Shown here piece by piece: positions 21,792 to 32,861 of a DNA stretch of 64,000 nt. Where the stretch lies: positions 372,001 to 436,000 of the forward strand of contig NBAY01000027.1 in the NCBI GenBank assembly GCA_002794775.1. Direction: 5' to 3'. The translations under genes and the position numbers were made by a program. The number at the start of each line of letters is the position of its first letter. Within the stretch, counting starts at the first letter, position 1. The notes beneath the pieces were generated by a model. That model was not told the origin of the DNA. It saw nothing but the letters and a program-made list of their open reading frames with translations, and made no database searches. Source of the stretch: Porodaedalea pini (taxonomy: Eukaryota; Basidiomycota; Agaricomycetes; Hymenochaetales; Hymenochaetaceae).

Positions 21792-22612
21792 GAACCTGTG
21801 ATAAATCAGTTTAGATTTCTTAATCTGAAATGTTAAGAAACTCAGCTCATCTCAAGGAACGAGGCCTTTAATCGTGCTCTGGTCCATTCCTTTGCTTCAC
21901 CTGGTATCGTCACCTGCTCGACAAATAAAATGCGAATGGCTCCTACTACGGTATTAGTTGGGCTAGGATGACGTCTAAGAGACAAGTCTGAATTGAGGAG
22001 AACAATTCGAGCGAGATGAATCGTTCTCAGGCGAGGGTATAACGCTCTGACTTTTAGTATGCTGAGCGTCTTCAAGATGTCCCTTACTTTCACGGAATCC
22101 AATGTCGACTATTTGATTCATCACATAAGTGATGACCTTGTCCTTTCGAATAGCTCGTATCAGCAAGAATAAAGAATTGCAAGAAACTGCGACGTACTAC
22201 TGTTTCTCAACATTCCGTCGCTCCTCGAAACACCTCCCAGCTCTTTCGTCATATCGCTCAAGTCCAAACATACAGCCCGAACATTTACCATGTCCCATCC
22301 TTTTTCACGCCTCGAATAGCAAGGGTGGAAAGGACAATTCGCGTTGTGTCGAACCGAAAGCAGTCGTTGAAGACCATCTTGAACGTAAGAAAAAAAAAAC
22401 TCCAAAAAGTTGCAAATTCCTTGCGATGTACGTCAATTCTATCAGCTTTGAACTCGATTTACTGAAAGTGACAAGATTGGGAGCAAGAACATGGCGATAA
22501 GAAAACAGAAACCAGTTCAGTAGTGAGATCTAGAGCGTAAAAGTCAACTTTCCAAAAGAAGGTGCATGCCTGCGCAGCCGCCGACGCGTTGTGACCACAG
22601 GCCTCGACCACT
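21792..22612. other. Spacer between copy B and ATG15, duplicated at 46.6-47.37 kb
   Basis: No gene recognised. It is shared in inverted orientation with the spacer between copy C and the ATG15 pseudogene. It presumably holds the ATG15 promoter at its right end. Confidence 0.6.
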
Positions 22613-24231
22613 ATGTTCTCCGCCTTCCCGAGCGCGCTTCAGCTCTTCCTGGCACCTCTACTGCTCTTCACAAGACCACGAGCGGGTGAAGAGCAGCTCG
22701 GGCCATCCTACTCAAGGCCATCTCAGTCCTTTACGCTGAGACATGAACACGCCATCGCCAACGGCTCGCGCGTTCTCTTTGCCGATGTGCCAACATCTCT
22801 CTTGCCTGTCCGACATGTCATTAAAGCAAAAAGCATACAAATACATAAGCCAAGCTCCTTCAGTGCTTTCTCTGATGCAAGAACAAACTCGCTCTTAAAC
22901 GGACAGTCTGATGCAGACCTGTGGGTGCAGTCGAACATTCCCGCTCCAGACGTGGATGACCGGGAGACGCTCCTGACGCTTGCAAAAATGACTAACAATG
23001 CATATTATGAACCTACTGAAAGGGATTGGTATTCGCTTGATCCATACTGGGGAAACATTGTGGGTGCAATTTTATCTCCTATGTATTTTGTGGACTGAAA
23101 ACGTTGCTCAAGAGCTACCCATTTGGATGGGAACCCGACGCGGACGGATTTAGAGGCTATATCTTCGTCTCTGAAGACAACTCTACCGTTGTTCTTTCTG
23201 TCAAAGGTACTTCTGGTGGTTGGATAGTTGGCGGGGGTGGTCCTACTGTGAAGAAGGATAAGCTCAACGACAACCTTCTGTTCTCGTGTTGCTGTGCTCG
23301 TGTCGGTCCTACGTGGTCTCCTGTGTGCGACTGCTATTCTGGTGGGTACAAGTGCGATCAAAGTTGCGTCCAGACCGCTTTGACAGATGAGAGTTTATTC
23401 TACAATGTCGCAATTGTCAGTCCTCGCGAATTCTTCTCCACCTGGATATTGAGCTTAACATTCTTCAGAATCTGTACAACAATGTAACCCGCTTGTATCC
23501 AGATGCTGACATCTGGCTGACCGGTAAGAGGCATAAATTTACTTCTTTTTAAATCAAACTAATTGGTAACACATATTTGCTGTAGGTCACTCGCTTGGTG
23601 GTGCACTCGCCTCATTGACTGGCGCGACCTTCGGTGTACCAGTAGTGGCTTTTGAGGCCCCAGCAGAGAAGCTTGCTGCTGCAAGACTCCATTTGCCGTC
23701 TCCCGTGAGCGCTCTTCTCTTTGTTAATTGATTGTTCTACTAACTGTCGCCCACGCTATTATACACCTTAGCCATCCACGCTCCACATCACTAACGTATA
23801 TCACACGGCTGACCCCATAGCCATGGGTGTCTGTAATGGCGTAACTTCCTTCTGTGCAATCGGTGGATACGCTATGGAAACAAAGTGCGAACTCTCCGCC
23901 TTGCAGATAATGGTCCTTCATATTTAATTGCTTTACGCCAGGTGCCATCTCGGCAAAGTCATTAAGTATGATACAGTATCAAAATTGAACTGGGCAGTGG
24001 ACATCCGCACGCATGCGATCCGAAAAGTCATCGACGACGTGCTTTCGGAAGACTGGGAGCCACCAAGTGAAGGGAGTGCTGGGCGTCAGGTACCTGAGTC
24101 AGGCGATGAAGAAGACTGTGTGGTCAGTTGCATCTTATACTGTCTACGCACCCAGAGTGACTAACTCGTACCAGGATTGTTACAACTGGGAATTTGGAGA
24201 CTTCAAGGTTAAGAGCAGCGGTGATTTATAG
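22613..24231 (+). CDS. ATG15: ATG15 vacuolar phospholipase/lipase
   Basis: Lipase that breaks down autophagic and multivesicular bodies inside the vacuole. Seven exons (22613-23059, 23113-23415, 23469-23523, 23586-23704, 23772-23884, 23942-24122, 24175-24231) give 424 residues with every phase correct. An N-terminal signal anchor ([16 protein letters not shown]) fits the type II membrane topology of Atg15. Family signatures: [62 protein letters not shown] with the catalytic-Ser motif GHSLGG (split by intron 3), [24 protein letters not shown] (catalytic Asp) and KCHLGKV (catalytic His). This is the only intact copy; decayed copies lie at 39.6-39.9 kb and 45.2-46.6 kb, both on the minus strand. 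Confidence 0.95.
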
Positions 24232-25313
24232 GTCATCAGAGGCAGCTTAAAGCGTGCCCTCCGTCAGCGTGACGATATAATGATTCAAACAAACACGTGG
24301 TAGACTCATATCTGTATTATAATTTGCTCAGTCCATCGTTTACCGTATGTATCATTTGAGTAAAGTGTCTACACAAAGCATCAATTCATGTTGTCCAGTA
24401 CTAGTGTTGCCTTCTGGTCGGTCAATATATTGTTTGAATCGTGACTCGTGTAAACGAGTCCCTTATTATAACCACAGAATGCAGCCCCTTTCGCCCTGGA
24501 CAGACCTTAAGCTTGTCAGTGTTTGGTGCTATTAGTCCAACGAACAGCAACTACTTATCATGGGACTGTCGGCTCTACTGAGCCTTAATCTCTGTTACCC
24601 AAGGAAATTTGAACTGCACCTATTCAGAGAGATAGCGTGCAACTGGACAACGGGTACATACATGTATGTGTGAATAGCATTCTCTTCTTTTATGCTCTCT
24701 CACAGCAAAAAGCTCATCTAGTCATCGAACGGTCGTGCAGGAGCACGGCAAGACACACCATTCCTTTTCTCTTTTTAGGAAGGGGATCTCGGAGACGGAA
24801 GCCAGTAAATCAATATTATGGTAGTAGAAACTGTATTGTATACAACATTGCAATTAAAGAATAAAAGTGCGAGAAGCGATCCGGCGGCAATAAGGACACA
24901 TATGGACACATACAGGGATTGTAACAGAAGCACAGAGTCAGAGACAAGGACACGAGGCGAAGAAGGCAAAGAAGAACGAATAGCGAGTCAAGAATTTCGT
25001 GGAGTATCGCTGTATATGGAAGGCGGCTGAGAAGTCGTATCGATTGCGTATATACGTTATTGGCGTCTATGTATGTCGAGCGAGAAGAGAGGGGAAACGA
25101 GGCGAATAGAATGAGAAAGAATCGGAAAATAACCAGGAAGGAAAGATAGCAGCATAAACCCAGTGTAATTAATAAAAGGTAGGTGAACGCGAATGAGAAC
25201 AGTGGGTAGTGGAAGCCCCTCCGAGGAAGACGGAGTATATGTAGGGCAATTGCAAGGCAAGGCTTAATGGACAAACAGTTTGTTGGGAGGCGGAAACGCG
25301 AAGCCTTCTAAGT
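24232..25313. other. Intergenic region between ATG15 and the kinase gene
   Basis: About 1.1 kb with low GC content and no coding features. Small ORFs on both strands (for example 24816-25274 minus, rich in Leu/Ser) lack recognisable motifs and show low-complexity composition. Confidence 0.55.
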
Positions 25314-27845
25314 CTATAACGGCTCCAGTTCCTGGCTCGCAACGCTATCGATATGTTCCCCATCGAGCAACATACCATCATGCGCATGCCATTCTCCCTC
25401 TTCTTTCCCGTTCTCTGATCCATCATCCGCCTTTCCTGCGGAAGTAGAAACAGCACAGAGGGGAGGCGCCGGTGCACCTTCCCCACGCAGCCAGGGTTCG
25501 TCCCATAGATCCACCATCCGCGCGCGTCGTGCCGGATTGCGCTCCAATAGCCTCCGAACAACGCGTTTCAAGTCAGGAGATGCAAGACGTCGCGCGGCCG
25601 CCAACGGTGCATCCACCTCTTCTTCGTCTTCACCATCAGCCGGATTGTTCCTCTCATCATCACTGAACTGTGCCTCATCCGGCCAGTAGTATTCGCACTG
25701 TGCGATGCGCATGAGCATGTCTCGCCGAGGATTTGTCGTGCGCAGGCGCACAGATCCAGATCCAGTGCTGCGATTGCTGCGGGTGCTTCGCACGCTGCCT
25801 GCGCGCGACGGCGCCGCACTAGTTGAAACTGGCAGAGGGGGTGGCGCATCAAAGGGCAACTGTCGCGTCGCGAGCGCGTAGAGCACGACACCGCACGCCC
25901 ACGCGTCCGTCTGCCGTCCGTCGTAATATCCTCCAGGCTCGCCGGACTCGGAGCTATCGCTGTCTGATGTGACGAGTCGCGTGCTGCTTCCGCCCAGCAC
26001 GAGCTCTGGAGCGGCGTATGATTCCGAGCCACAGCGCGTCGAAAGCAAAGGCAATGAGGGATCGACAAAACGGCTGAGACCGAAATCCGTGAGCTTAATG
26101 AGTGGCATGCTGGGAGGAGGGAGCAGATCGTTCGTAGCAAAAATGTTTTGCGTAAGCAAAATGTCTAATGAAGTAAGAATAACAAATTTATTAGCCATTG
26201 TTTTTTCTGCCAGACGATTAACAGAGAACTGACTTTCGAGTTTAATGTCGCGATGGACGAGTCCGACACCATGCATCCACCCAACTGCGCGACACAGTTC
26301 ACCCCACATACGGCGCACGGCCTGTTCGGTCACGCGTGCAAACTGCACGTCGGTGTTGATAAGATCGAAAAGCTCTCCACCACCGATATACTCGAGCACG
26401 AGGCAATGATGCGCAGTCGACGTAAACGAATGGAGATATGCGACAATGGATGGGTGAGCGATGTGCTGCGGGGGAAATTTAAGTTTTCTTTTATGTGGCG
26501 AGAGAAAGAAAAACTTGTAAAAAGGAAGGTGACATACCCTTAAAACTTCGACCTCACGCACAAAGCTGATACGCGTCCGATCATTTGCATCACAAAGCGC
26601 TCGGTCTATCATCTTCACAGCGACGAGCCTTCCCTTCGACTGTACGGTCTGGACAGAAGCATTTGCTACAGCACTCGCACCTTCACCATCCTGTTCATCA
26701 AGTACAACACTTCCATCTGCGTTCTCCGCCTCGCCAGGGTGTTTCCATGAAAAGCTTGTGCTGACCGTCGCAAGTGGCGTGATTCCATGCATTCGCCTAT
26801 CGCGCCCCTTCTTCGCCCAGCTCGAGCTCTTCCTTCTTAAAGTCTCGGGCCGGCTCTGAGAATAAGGAACACATTGGGACACGAGTGTGCCCGCATCGTC
26901 TGTCGCAAGCCACACGTTACTGAATGCGCCTTCTCCGAGAGCACGTACGAGTGTCAGCTTTGCAGAGCCCGATTCGAGGTGCGTGCCCGCAGCAAGCATC
27001 GGAGCAGATCCTGAAATAGCCTCCTCGAAACCTGAATCACCGCTGCCGCGTGCGGCACCAACCAAATGCGTCTCCCGGCGAATCGGGACGGTGTGGCCAT
27101 GCGTATTGAGTGAATGCGGTTTGGGCAAATGGCGGTGCTCCGCTGGTAGTGAGATTGGCTTCATCTGGGTTGGACTCGTTGTCATGAGCGGCGGTGAAGG
27201 TAGGGGTTGCGCGGCTGCCTGAGTGAGATCCAGAAACTCGCGCTTGAAGTTCGTTTCCCAGTCGGTACCCTTCCTTCGGTGATTCAGAGGCTCTTCATCT
27301 TGTTCTTCGAGCGCCCGATCAGTAGCATACCGCGAGGGGAAGAAGCGCGAGAGCGGGGGGAGGCGCGGCGGAGATGGCTCACGCGAACTGGCTGAGGATT
27401 TTACGCTAGAGGGCGGCGTGGGGCGAGCCCCCAGTGAGCTTGTAGCAAAAAAATCGGCAGTGGCGGAACGGCTAGGCGTGCTCTCCTTCGATTGCGAAAA
27501 GATGCCAAGACTGTCACTGCGCGAGGGAGGGGGAGGGGGCGCGGGAGTCGCCGGCCCGGCCGCTGCGAAAGGCGAGCCAAAGAAGGCGGCCGTCTTGCTG
27601 CTGCTCGTCGAAATTTCGCGCGGCGACGGCAAAGGAGAAGGTAGGAGGCCATCGGCAGCATCACCGGTGAAGATTGCTAACGATTTCGCAGTCGAATTCG
27701 CGGAACTTAGGGACGCGCTGCTCGATTCCGAGGCGGTAGATGGGCCTGGGTGTGTGTTGGGCGTTGGGAGACGGGACCAGGCGAGCATGGCAGGATCTGT
27801 GTCGGGAACGTTGTGGTTGCTGCGGCGGAGTTCGAGGACAGTCAT
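25314..27845 (-). CDS. Serine/threonine protein kinase, CAMK-like
   Basis: Exons 27845-26538, 26465-26234 and 26164-25314 encode 796 residues. The first ~280 residues are Ser/Pro-rich and probably regulatory. The kinase domain follows: glycine loop LGEGAFSNVWLATD, an unusually long insert (about 85 residues, with QSRPETLRRKSSSW) before the catalytic lysine in VAVKMIDR, the HRDIKLEN catalytic loop, the LTDFGLSRF magnesium loop, SYAAPELVLGG, and DAWACGVVLYALATRQLPF. A 60-residue Ser/Arg insert and an acidic loop precede the last helices (RRLLERNPARRARM). This layout fits fungal CAMK/Snf1-related kinases; the subfamily is not assigned. Both introns (72 and 69 nt) are multiples of three and free of in-frame stops. 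The second must be spliced to form HRDIKLENILL. Confidence 0.86.
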   Translation of the reverse strand: MTVLELRRSNHNVPDTDPAMLAWSRLPTPNTHPGPSTASESSSASLSSANSTAKSLAIFTGDAADGLLPSPLPSPREISTSSSKTAAFFGSPFAAAGPATPAPPPPPSRSDSLGIFSQSKESTPSRSATADFFATSSLGARPTPPSSVKSSASSREPSPPRLPPLSRFFPSRYATDRALEEQDEEPLNHRRKGTDWETNFKREFLDLTQAAAQPLPSPPLMTTSPTQMKPISLPAEHRHLPKPHSLNTHGHTVPIRRETHLVGAARGSGDSGFEEAISGSAPMLAAGTHLESGSAKLTLVRALGEGAFSNVWLATDDAGTLVSQCVPYSQSRPETLRRKSSSWAKKGRDRRMHGITPLATVSTSFSWKHPGEAENADGSVVLDEQDGEGASAVANASVQTVQSKGRLVAVKMIDRALCDANDRTRISFVREVEVLRVCHLPFYKFFFLSPHKRKLKFPPQHIAHPSIVAYLHSFTSTAHHCLVLEYIGGGELFDLINTDVQFARVTEQAVRRMWGELCRAVGWMHGVGLVHRDIKLESQFSVNRLAEKTMANKFVILTSLDILLTQNIFATNDLLPPPSMPLIKLTDFGLSRFVDPSLPLLSTRCGSESYAAPELVLGGSSTRLVTSDSDSSESGEPGGYYDGRQTDAWACGVVLYALATRQLPFDAPPPLPVSTSAAPSRAGSVRSTRSNRSTGSGSVRLRTTNPRRDMLMRIAQCEYYWPDEAQFSDDERNNPADGEDEEEVDAPLAAARRLASPDLKRVVRRLLERNPARRARMVDLWDEPWLRGEGAPAPPLCAVSTSAGKADDGSENGKEEGEWHAHDGMLLDGEHIDSVASQELEPL

Positions 27846-28859
27846 TATATACTATGTACTCCTATGTACTGCGTACTGCTGAGCTGTCGCGGATGACTGA
27901 GCCCTCCCTTTCCTGCAGTGCCTCTCCACTTCCGCAAAGGTAGCGGATGACCTCAGCGGTGGAGACGAAACGTTGTCTCTACTCTCAAAAGTCGTCAACC
28001 TAGGAAAAATCAGCGTGAATGCGCCGTGGACGACGACGGGCGCACCATGTTCGTCGTCGTCGACGTGGGTGTCGGTGACGAACCGACAATCAACCGCCAA
28101 CCGCAAAACGAGGCGGGCCGCCCGGAACAAGCAGATTACATAAATACATACCCACGCCTATCACTACGCACTCGCAATATTAATGCTCTCGCGAACAGAT
28201 CGAAGCATGATTGAATCCTGCGTTTCATTAATATTCGTTCATTGTCATTTGGCGATATAGCGGACGAAAAATAAAAACAGAGTGAGCATGATTACAAAAA
28301 TAACTGGTTGTCTTGATTTATTCAGTGTCTTCATGCTAGCTTGTGTTGGACTCATGAATCTTTGCATTCAGTGCGGATTGCATTTACACCGGAGCGTATA
28401 CTTCTCGAAAATACATAAGCCGAATCTCTTCACACGCAATCTCTTTCTCTGGGGTAGTTTCCCGAATCGCGCGGGATGATTCGAGCAGTCTTGAAGGTCC
28501 CCTGCAATTGCATCACAAACCTCCAGTCCTTGCGATTTGGCCCCCTGCACGGCGGTAGCTGTCAAATAGATAAATTATCGGTGCAGTTTCCTCACGATTT
28601 TACCCTCTTATCATTATTTATTTAGCTTCCGGTTGGCACTGTTCTGCTCTGGGTATTGCTCAGTGGTTCCGACGAACACGTACCACACATCTTAGCAAAC
28701 TGCGGTCACTTTGCTTCATGGCATTCGGGATACACAATTAACCAACGACACTCATTACCGCAATGAATGGCAAGCGTCCCAGCGCAAAGGACTTGGACCA
28801 TGCACGGGCAAAGCAAAGATATGTAAAGATGATACAGCAGCCCATTTACAACCTATTGA
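27846..28859. other. Intergenic region
   Basis: About 1 kb between the kinase start and the F-box gene. No coding region supported. It contains a GAC/GTC-rich patch near 28020-28085 and AT-rich segments near 28215-28330 and 28560-28630. Confidence 0.55.
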
Positions 28860-30275
28860 ATGAAAGGACCTCACTCTGGCTCTTCACTGACTAGAGTTTT
28901 GACTACCAATCCTTTTCAGCCTTTAATATCCTCCCTTCAGTCTCCTCGCCAAAATTCCAACGGCCTCGCGTGCCAAAGCCGCGATGCGCCCCCACATCCT
29001 ATAAACTACATTCCTTCAGAACTCCTTTCAGAAATCTTCCTCCAATGTGTCTCCTTTCCGCCGGACCTTTCTGTCCCGATCATCCTTTCACATGTATGTC
29101 GCACATGGCGCACAGTCGTTCTCGAGACGCCTGCGCTGTGGGACACTATTATCCTACCGATGCCGAGCACAGGACTAGGTGCGCAGGACGTGCGGCTGGT
29201 TGAGACCTTCCTCAGAAGATCCGGTGTGCGCCCGTTGGAAGTTGATCTTGGGCTGGTGACGGGCATCCACCCCTGGACGGCTCCTGCTGATAGGCACCTC
29301 AAGCTACTCGATGACGTTGTGCGAGTTCTCATTCCACATGCAGGCCGTATCAAAATCCTGGAGAATGTCACGCCGTTCCATCTGCTCTGTCAGTTACGCC
29401 TCTCTCGTCTAAACCACCTTGAGGAACTGGTGGTATGCAAGGACGAAAGGTCAACTCACATCGACTATCCAGTCGACGGGAATCAGTTCTCGGATACTTT
29501 GCGCGTACTCGATCTGAACGGGACGGTGTTCGATATCAGTCGGATGCAGCTCCCACGAGCTTTATCCGAGCTGTACGTTCGCGAGCCTGTTGGGCATGGA
29601 CAGGTCTCCGTGCTGCAAAGCATTGACCTCTTCTCTGCCTTGCCTCGTCTCACTCACTGTTCCTTAGACATCACTCGTCAATCTGAGGTGACCATCGAAC
29701 ATGCTCTGGGACGATCACCTCAAGTGGTCTTGCCCGATCTCGAGGTACTGTACATTGGTTGGTCGGAGGACATCAGCGTTGGCCCAATAATCGACGCACT
29801 CACGACGCCAAAGCTCAGCACTCTGAGTTTACGAGGGCAATTCCATGCCACAATCCCATGGGCCGAGCTGAACAACTTCGTGAAGCGCAATAAGCCTCCT
29901 CTTTCGGTCCTATCTCTCATCGGGTCCGGCATCATTGACCCCAGCTTTATGGAGTGCCTGAAAGAACGGCCCTTGCTTGAGAATCTAACTCTCACCCAGT
30001 TCGAACTTGATTCCGCTTTCTTCGACGCGCTGACCTTCAAGCCGGGCGAAGAATCAGAGAGGCTGCTACCCAAGCTGGATTATCTTGACTTTGAGTGGTG
30101 TACCTTCCCTGATTTTTCTCGCTTTGTTGCTATGCTCAAGTCTCGAGGGAGCGACCTGGTTGATCGCAATGAGCGGCTAGGATACTTCAGGATAAGCACT
30201 AATGCGCTCACTAACGACGAGTTGAGGCAATTGCATGACTGTGGGATAGAGTATGTCGGTATTCAACGGTATTAA
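28860..30275 (+). CDS. F-box-like protein with leucine-rich repeats
   Basis: Uninterrupted 471-residue ORF. Residues 48-100 form an F-box-like domain (INYIPSELLSEIFLQCV, then HVCRTWRTVVLETPALWDTI). This is the arrangement typical of the large Agaricomycete F-box expansions, where the domain binds Skp1 in SCF ubiquitin ligases. The rest shows irregular leucine-rich repeats (LSTLSLRGQ, LSVLSLIGSGI, LENLTLTQFELD, LDYLDFEWC), likely a substrate-recognition solenoid. The start at 28860 is the first ATG of the frame; an upstream coding exon cannot be excluded. Substrate unknown. Confidence 0.85.
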   Translation: MKGPHSGSSLTRVLTTNPFQPLISSLQSPRQNSNGLACQSRDAPPHPINYIPSELLSEIFLQCVSFPPDLSVPIILSHVCRTWRTVVLETPALWDTIILPMPSTGLGAQDVRLVETFLRRSGVRPLEVDLGLVTGIHPWTAPADRHLKLLDDVVRVLIPHAGRIKILENVTPFHLLCQLRLSRLNHLEELVVCKDERSTHIDYPVDGNQFSDTLRVLDLNGTVFDISRMQLPRALSELYVREPVGHGQVSVLQSIDLFSALPRLTHCSLDITRQSEVTIEHALGRSPQVVLPDLEVLYIGWSEDISVGPIIDALTTPKLSTLSLRGQFHATIPWAELNNFVKRNKPPLSVLSLIGSGIIDPSFMECLKERPLLENLTLTQFELDSAFFDALTFKPGEESERLLPKLDYLDFEWCTFPDFSRFVAMLKSRGSDLVDRNERLGYFRISTNALTNDELRQLHDCGIEYVGIQRY

Positions 30276-30510
30276 ATTTCTGCTCGAGCGACCTTGTAGT
30301 AGATACAGCACAAGTGATACGAATGCGGTCTGACCCGGCCCTAAGCACTGCATCACTTTTTTTGAGTCCCGTCCATCTCTCTTCTTCACGCACACCTCCT
30401 CGCCCCCGGGCATCCTCTTGCCTTCGCCAGTTTCGTCTGAAGCATTAGCTTGCTTCAAACAAAGTCCAAGTCCTCGTCGGCATCTTCGTTAGCCATCCTC
30501 ATTGCTTAGC

Positions 30511-32861
30511 ATGGCTTCCGCGATGTCACAGCAATACGCATGTACGCCGCTTGATGTCCTTCGTTTCTCGTACACTAAAGTTGAGGCAAACTGACGCGTT
30601 TTCTTTGCGTTTCATCGACTTAGTCCGGTCTCAGAAGAGCCTTGGACTTGTCGGTGGATCGCCTGACTATGAGTCTGTGAAGGGGTTCGAGGCGCCTGAG
30701 GCAACTGCGCGGACGTACAGCTACAGCCCTGACGGTCGCCTGTATGCCTACGTTCTGCCCGACTGGTCAGTTTCTCTTTCAGTCTACATATTATTCTGAT
30801 CAAGACTGAACGGATTTTTCTTTTTCTTTTTCTTTCTTTCTATAAAGCGTGCGTATTCATTACGCTGAAAGCGCTGAGCTGCTGCGCGAGCTGCCCTTGC
30901 CCAACATCGTCGAAATCAGCTTCTCGCCACGGGGTACCTACATCTCGACCTGGGAACGAGTCGGTACGCTTGCACTCCTCCAACCTGAAGCAAAGCTACT
31001 GACCTAAGCTATTGTAGTGAAACTCGAAAATGATGCGCAGCACAAGAACTTACGCGTCTTTTCGGTATCAAGTGGTGAAGAGCTCGCGTCGTTCACGCAA
31101 AAGGCACAGGGCGGCTGGGAGCTCCAATTCACGATCTCCGAGTCACACGCCGTTCGCCTGGTGGGACAGGAGATGCAGGTCTTCCACCCCGCAGAGTGGT
31201 CGAAGGGCGTAGTGGATAAGCTCAAAGTCGAGGGCATGTCGACCATCTCCCTGAGTCCTGGTCTGAATCCTTCCGTGGCAGTTTTTATTACTGGAAAGAA
31301 CGTATGTGTTCCCTCTTTTTTTATGGGAATCGGGATTCTGAGTTTCTTCGTAGGGCCAACCCGCCAACATCAGGGTTTACAGCCTGCTTTCTCTCGCCAG
31401 CCCACCGACGTGCTCAAAAGCAACATTCCGTGCTGAATATGCCCAGTTCAAGTGGAACACAATCGGCACTCAGGTCCTTGCGCTCGTTCGAACGGACGTT
31501 GATCAAACTAACAAAAGCTACTACGGCGAGACGAGGCTGTACTTGCTCAGTTCATCGGGCAACTTTGACTGTCACGTTGCTTCGCCGAAGGAAGGACCCA
31601 TTCACGACTTTGAATGGAGTCCGAATTCCAAAGAGTTCGGTGTCGTGTGTGGCTGTAAGTATGCTACGAAGACTAATTTATTTTCCCCTTACCTATTTTG
31701 AAACTTTCATTTTCCCCAGTCACTCCGATGAAGGCGGTCCTTTTCGACAGTCACGTCCGGGTCATCCACGACTTTGGTACTGCACCGCAGAACTTCATCG
31801 CCTTCAACCCACAGGGCCGTTTGTTGGCGCTCGCCGGATTCGGGAACATGTCTGGCAAGATCAATATCTACGACCGGCGTTCTCTTGAGAAGGTCGCGAC
31901 AGTTGATGCACCGAATACAACGTTCTTTGAATGGTCACCTTGTGGACGTTTCACGCTCACTGCGACGTTATCTCCTCGTCTGCGCGTTGACAACGGTATC
32001 AAGATCTGGCACTGCAGCGGCCCATTGATGCATGTACAACCTGTCGACGAACTATATCAGGCATCGTGGCGGCCTATCCCTGTGGACGCAGTAGGTGCTT
32101 TTCCGCAGGCCGTCCCTCCTGCGCCTGCACCCAATCCGAGCGTTGCGCTCTTTACTGCGGGAGCGAAACCGACACCTTCGAAGCCAGTTGGCGCGTATCG
32201 CCCACCTGGTGCGCGCGGCACCGATGCTTCGTCTGTGTATCAACGGGGAGACAGTGAGCCGAATAGTGGTGCGAACACCCCTAACCGTCCATACAACCGG
32301 AGTCCTGCACCGGGCACGAACGGTTATGGCGGATCTGGTGCGGGGCGCGGACGAGGGCGCTACGTACCTGGTGCGGCGCCGAACTCGCCGAGTCCCGTCA
32401 AGGAGGGCGGCGGGAAGAAGCAAGCCCGGACGAAGAGAAACAAAGCCGACAAGAAGCAGGACGGGGAGCCTAGTGGGTCGGCGACGCCCGTCGTCGGCGT
32501 CGAGGGAGCGAAGCCGCTCACACAAGTCGAAGTCAGTGAGCTGCAGGCTGCGGCCGCGGGAATCGCAGGAGATGCAGAGAATGCGCCTGATACGCCTGCT
32601 GCAGACGGTAGCGCACTCGATCCTGTCTCCAAGAAAATCCGCAATTTGAAAAAGAAGGTCAGTATTGACTGCTGCCCAACCATAGACCGCGCTCAATTTC
32701 GTTGTGTTCGTTAGTTGAAAGCTATCGACGATCTCAAAGAGCGGAAAGCTAAGGGTGAGCGCCTTGAGGACACACAACACGAGAAGATCAGTGCCGAGGG
32801 AGGCATACGCAAGGAGCTGGAAAAGCTCTCGCTTCAGAGTGGAATTCCCGTTGGCGGCTGA
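30511..32861 (+). CDS. Eukaryotic translation initiation factor 2A
   Basis: eIF2A, a beta-propeller factor that can deliver initiator tRNA independently of eIF2. Seven exons (30511-30541, 30624-30765, 30848-30963, 31018-31301, 31354-31654, 31720-32657, 32715-32861) join to 652 residues. Recognised features: N-terminal YAFRSQKSLGLVGG; propeller blades with YSYSPDGRLYAYVLP, ISFSPRGTYISTWE and DFEWSPNSKEFGVVCGFTP; GKINIYDRRSLEK; FFEWSPCGRFTLTATLSPR; IKIWHCSG; and YQASWRP. A Gly/Arg/Pro-rich linker follows, then the helical C-terminal segment KKIRNLKKK / LKAIDDLKERKAKGERLE, the eIF2A C-terminal region that in homologues contacts mRNA and eIF2B. All introns are GT-AG. Confidence 0.94.

Larger units (their letters stand above)
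17120..24231. repeat. Arm 1 of a ~7 kb inverted segmental duplication (copy B + ATG15)
   Basis: The order in this arm (repeat-protein gene reading left, ~1.3 kb spacer, ATG15 reading right) is repeated as its reverse complement at 45.18-52.05 kb. Spacer homology is visible too. For example, the block reading 'gaacgattcatctcgctcga' on the minus strand near 22010-22035 recurs on the + strand near 47130-47150. The arms are separated by about 21 kb. Confidence 0.82.

Noticed and set aside
24816..25274. 152-codon Leu/Ser-rich minus ORF downstream of the kinase
   Set aside because: Low-complexity translation of a purine-rich 3' region; no start context, splice partner or motif.
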